From positions 141,281,059 to 141,345,058 of the forward strand of contig NC_134536.1 in assembly GCF_050624435.1 (NCBI RefSeq): DNA of 64,000 bases. Direction: 5' to 3'. The translations under genes were made by a program, and so were the position numbers. The stretch is from Tenrec ecaudatus. Its lineage: Eukaryota > Chordata > Mammalia > Afrosoricida > Tenrecidae. Shown here piece by piece: positions 60,463 to 64,000 of the stretch. The notes beneath the pieces are model-generated. The model was given only the letters and a program-made list of their open reading frames with translations. It was not told where the DNA came from and did not search any database. The number at the start of each line of letters is the position of its first letter. Position 1 is the first letter of the stretch.

Positions 60463-61109
60463 TAGCGGACACTTGCACGATCTAGGTTAACTAGCGGGCC
60501 CTTGCACTATGTAGGTTAACTAGCGGGCCCATGGATTATGTAGGTTTACTAGCAGGCACTTGAGCTATCTAGGTTAACTAGCGGGCACTTGGACTATGTA
60601 GTTTCCCGAGCAGGCATTTGGACTATTTAGGTTGCCAAGCGGGAACTTGGACTATGTAGGTTACCTAGCGAGCACTTGGACTATGTAGGTTCCCTAGCGG
60701 GCACTAGGATTATGTAGGTTCCCTTTAGGGCACGTGGATTATGTAGGTTAACTAGTGGGCACTTGGACTATCTAGGTTAACTAGCGAGCCCTTGGACGAT
60801 GTAGGTTAACTAGCGGGCCCTTGGACGATCTAGGTTAACTAGCGGGTACTTGGACTATGTAGGTTATCTAGCGGGCCCTTGGACTATGTAGATTAACTAG
60901 CGGCACTTGGACTATCTACGTTAACTAGCGGGCCCTTGGACTATGTAGATTCCCTAGAAGGCACTTGGACTATGTATGTTCCAGAGCGGGCACTTGGACT
61001 ATGTAGGTTCCCTAGCGCGCACTTGGACTATGTAGGTTAACTAGCGGACACTTGGACGATCTAGGTTAACTAGCGGGTACTTTGACTATGTAGGTTAACT
61101 AGTGGGCCC

Positions 61110-62757
61110 TTGGACTATGTAGATTAAATAGCAGCACTTGGACTATCTACGTAAACTAGCTGCCCTTGGACTATGTAGATTCCCTAGCGGGCACTTGGAC
61201 TACGTAGGTTCCCTAGCGGGCACTTGGACTATGAATGTTCCCTACGGACACTTGAACTATGTAAGTTAAATACAGGGCACTTGGACTATGTATGTTAACT
61301 AGCGGGCCCTTGGACTACTTAGGTTAACTAGCGGACACTTGCACTATGTAGGTTCCCTATCGGGCACTTGGACTATGGAGGTTAACTAGCGGGCATTTGG
61401 ACTATGTAGGTTACCTAGCGGGCACTTGGACTATGTAGGTTCACTATCGGACACATGGAGAATGTAGGTTAACTATTGGGCACAAGGACATTGTAGGTTA
61501 CCTAGCGGGCCCTTGAACTATCCAGGTTACCTAGGGGGGTCTGGACTATGTAGGTTAACTAGTGGGCACTTGGACTATCTAGGTTACCTAGCAGGCACTT
61601 GGACTATGTAGGTTAACTAGAAGGCAATTGGACTATCTAGGTTACCTAGCGGGCACTTGGACTATGTACGTTCCCTAGCGGGGACTAGGACTATCTACGT
61701 TACCTAGCGGGCACTTGGACTATGTATGTTTCCTAACGGGTACTTGGACTAGATAGGTTCCCTAGCGGACACTTGGACTATCTAGGTTAACTAGCGAGCA
61801 CTTGGACTATCTAGGTTAACTAGCGGGCATTTGGACTATTAGGGCCCCTGGCGGGCATTTGGACTATATTGGTTACCTAGCGGGCACTTGGACTATGTAG
61901 GTTAACGAACGGGCACTTGGACTATGTAGGTAACCTAGTGGTCACTTGAACTGTCTAGGTTACCTAGCGGGCACTTGGACTATCTAGGTTAACTAGCGGG
62001 CACTTGGACTATCTAGGTTAACTAGCGGGCCCTTGGACGATGTAGGTTAACTAGCGTGCCCTTGCACTATGTAGGTTAACTGGCGGGCCCATGGATTATG
62101 TAGGTTTACTAGCAGGCACTTGGACTATCTAGGTTAACTAGCGGGCACTTGGACTATGTAGTTTCCCTAGCGGGCATTTGGACTATTTAGGTTACCTAGC
62201 GGGCACTTGGACTATGTAGGTTAACTAACGGGCACTTGGACTATGTAGGTTGCCTAGCGGGCACTTGGATTATGTAGGTTCCCTATCGGGCACTTGGACT
62301 ATGTAGGTTAACTAGCGGGCACTTGGATTGTCAAGGTTACCTAGTGGGCACTTGGATTATCTAGGTTAACGAACGGGCACTTGGACTATGTAGGTTCCTT
62401 ATCGGGCACTTGGACTATGTAGGTTAACTAGCGGGCACTTGGATTTTCAAGGTTACCTAGTGGGCACTTGGATTATCTAAGTTAATGAACGGGCACTTGG
62501 ACTATGTAGGTTACCTAGCCGCCACTTGGACTATCTAGGTTAGCTAAGAGGCACTTGGACTATCTAGGTTCTATAGCGGGCACTTGTACCATCTATGTTA
62601 CCTAGCTGGCACTTGGACTATGTAGGTAAACTAGCGGGCCCTTGGACTATCTAGGTTAGCTAACGGGAACTTAGATTATGTAGGTTAACTAGCGAGCACT
62701 TGGAATATGTACGTTAAGTAGTGGACACTTGCAATATGAAGGTTAACTAGCGGGCCC
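61110..62757 (+). repeat. HOR of about 1.65-1.75 kb, unit 1
   Basis: Landmarks in this unit recur downstream: AGATTAAATAGCAGCAC at 61121 and AGATTAACTAGCAGCAC at 62769 (1648 bp), AATGTTCCCTACGG at 61234 and 62911 (1677 bp), and GTCACTTGAACTGTC at 61941 and 63677 (1736 bp). The growing spacing reflects small insertions and deletions between units. Monomer content is of domain II type, including the TTAGGGCCCC variant at 61838 without the GGAGT deletion. Confidence 0.78.
62325..62456 (+). repeat. 116-bp (4-monomer) local duplication
   Basis: GGATTGTCAAGG at 62325 and GGATTTTCAAGG at 62441 lie 116 bp apart, and the intervening monomers (GTGGGCAC, AACGAACGGGC) recur in the same order. In the next HOR unit the equivalent position falls beyond the window end, so I cannot tell whether the duplication is shared. 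Confidence 0.78.
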
Positions 62758-64000
62758 TTGGACTATGTAGATTAACTAGCAGCACTTGGACTATCTACGT
62801 AAACTAGCGGGTCTTGGACTATGTAGATTCCCTAGCGGGCACTTGGACTACGTAGGTTCCCGAGCGGGCACTTGGACTATGTAGGTTCCCTAGCGGGCAC
62901 TTGGACTATGAATGTTCCCTACGGACACTTGAACTATGTAAGTTAAATACTGGGCACTTGGACTATGTATGTTAACTAGCGGGCCCTTGGACTACTTAGG
63001 TTAACTAGCGGACCCTTGCAATATGTAGGTTCCCTATCGGCCACTTGGACTATGGAGGTTAACTAGCGGGCATTTGGACTATGTAGGTTACCTAGCGGGC
63101 ACTTGGACTATGTCGGTTCCCTATCGGGCACTTGGAGAATGTAGGTTAACTAGGGGGCACTAGGACAATGTAGGTTACCTAGCGGGCCCTTGAACTATCT
63201 AGGTTACCTAGGCGGAACCTGGACTATGTAGGTTAACTAGTGGGCACTTGGACAATCTAGGTTACCTAGCAGGCACTTGGACTATGTAGGTTAACTAGCG
63301 TGCACTTGGACTATCTAGGTTACTTAGCGGGCACTTGGACTATGTACGTTCCCTAGCGGGCACTTGGACTATCTACGTTACCTAGCGGGCACTTGGACTA
63401 TGTACGTTACCTAGCGGGCACTTGGACTATGTATGTTTCCTAGCGGATACTTGGACTAGATAGGTTCCCTAGCGGGCACTTGGTCTATCTAGGTTAACTA
63501 GCGGGAAATTGGACTATCTAGGTTAACTAGCGAGCACTTGGACTATCTAAGTTAACTAGCGGGCATTTGGACTATTAGGGCCCCTGGCGGGTATTTGGAT
63601 TATGTTGGTTACATAGCGGGCACATGGTCTAGGTAGGTTAACGAACGGGCACTTGGACTATATAGGTAACCTAGTGGTCACTTGAACTGTCTAGGTTACC
63701 TAGCAGGCACTTGGACTATGTAGGTTAACTAGCGGGGACTTAGATTATCTAGGTTAACTAGCGGGCCCTTGGACGATGTAGGTTAACTAGCGGGCCCATG
63801 GATTATGTAGGTTTACTAGCAGGCACTTGGACTATCTAGGTTAACTAGCGGGCACTTGGACTATTTAGGTTACCTAGCGGGCACTTGGACTATGTAGGTT
63901 AACTAACGGGCACTTGGACTATGTAGGTTGCCTAGCGTGTACTTGGATTATGTAGGTTCCCTATCGGGCACTTGACCTATGTAGGTTAACTAGCGGGCAC
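62758..64000 (+). repeat. HOR of about 1.65-1.75 kb, unit 2 (cut by window end)
   Basis: This repeats 61110 to about 62310 in order, ending in the TTGCCTAGCG, TTCCCTATCGG and GTTAACTAGCGGGCAC monomers that match about 62250-62310. The array continues past the window with no sign of a boundary. Confidence 0.78.

Larger units (their letters stand above)
58013..61109 (+). repeat. Mixed monomer region without a clear HOR
   Basis: I found no long tandem period covering this 3.1 kb. Monomers are a mixture of domain II types and many private variants. Several are shortened: 27 bp at 59081-59107 (ACTGTAGG), 23 bp at 59108-59130 (GGACTGTTACC) and 27 bp at 60059-60085 (CTTGTTATATAGG). Part of it (59150-59400) reappears at about 62345-62740, marked by TAGCCGCCAC at 59189 and 62516, about 3.33 kb apart. 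It looks less homogenised than the left half of the window. Confidence 0.7.
1..64000 (+). repeat. 29-bp satellite DNA array filling the whole window
   Basis: Every part of the window is made of a 29-bp monomer that opens TAGCGGGCAC, has the core TTGGACTATG and ends TAGGTTAAC. An exact consensus copy is at 60434-60462, and the 29-bp step is visible for example from 610 to 639. All monomers are in the same orientation; I saw no inverted block. Common variants are GTAGG, CTAGG or ATAGG after the core, and GTTAAC, GTTACC or GTTCCC at the end. The G+C of the consensus is 14 of 29. Because 29 is not a multiple of 3, the TAG and TAA triplets of successive monomers fall in all frames, and the reverse strand also has TAA and TAG in each unit, so no long open frame can persist. 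I see no tRNA, rRNA or transposon sequence. This is satellite DNA typical of eukaryotic heterochromatin; the family is not one I recognise. Confidence 0.97.

Noticed and set aside
1..64000. CRISPR array (29-bp repeat unit is in the right size range)
   Set aside because: The units abut directly with no unique spacers, and the units themselves vary. A CRISPR array has identical repeats separated by distinct spacers.
1..64000. Coding tandem repeats (29 codons per 87 bp)
   Set aside because: TAG and TAA lie in each monomer, and a 29-bp step moves them through all frames; the reverse strand also has TAA and TAG. No frame stays open for more than about one 87-bp cycle in the stretches read.
1..64000. 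Replication origin iterons or a plasmid/phage repeat region
   Set aside because: Iteron arrays have few copies next to a replication gene. Here more than two thousand copies with multi-level HORs and no gene point to eukaryotic satellite DNA.
1..64000. G-quadruplex-forming array
   Set aside because: Each monomer has one GGG and a few GG pairs, spaced irregularly. Only weak two-tier structures would be possible, so I do not call it.
1..64000. Assignment to a specific species or named satellite
   Set aside because: I could not match the monomer to any satellite that I can recall with certainty, and there is no flanking gene to help.

Overview
The whole 64 kb window is one uninterrupted tandem satellite array. 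I see no protein-coding gene, RNA gene, transposon remnant, CRISPR array or unique sequence anywhere in it. The basic unit is a 29-bp monomer. It opens with TAGCGGGCAC, continues with TTGGACTATG and closes with TAGGTTAAC (an exact consensus copy lies at 60434-60462). About 2,200 copies run head to tail in one orientation. Stops fall in every frame on both strands at roughly one or two monomer lengths, so nothing codes. Such an array points to constitutive heterochromatin (centromere, pericentromere, knob, subtelomere or sex chromosome) of a eukaryote. I do not recognise the monomer and cannot name the organism.

Layout. (1) 1-21820 and 21821-43030 are two copies (A and B) of a superrepeat of about 21 kb. 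Copy A is cut by the left window edge. Landmarks recur in the same order, with stepwise offsets (22533, 22505, 21756, 21007, 20978, 21222, 21210 bp) that are explained by a few discrete indels. Each copy has a left domain I (1-13799; 21821-34806), built from higher-order repeats (HORs) with a basic period of 2252 bp. Each also has a right domain II (13800-21820; 34807-43030), built from HORs of about 3.6-3.9 and 2.9 kb with different monomer variants. (2) 43031-57142 is a more divergent relative of domain II. It contains its own 3.73-kb tandem HOR pair (46471-50199 and 50200-53928) and a rearranged partial third copy. (3) 57143-64000 is more heterogeneous, with a 435-bp tandem duplication, a 290-bp one, a 116-bp one, a HOR of about 1.65-1.75 kb and several shortened monomers.

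Nested duplications at 116, 203, 290 and 435 bp are exact multiples of 29 bp (4, 7, 10 and 15 monomers). Larger ones (749, 2252, about 3730 bp and about 21.2 kb) include shortened 23-28 bp monomers. This is the expected footprint of repeated unequal exchange or in-register amplification at several scales. The most distinctive internal landmark is a strongly diverged 58-bp dimer (11 copies, domain II and relatives only) that marks HOR boundaries. The points of most interest are the apparently unrecognised 29-bp satellite family, its four-level hierarchy, the superrepeat duplication (real or an assembly duplication), and the shift from homogenised HORs on the left to mixed repeats on the right.
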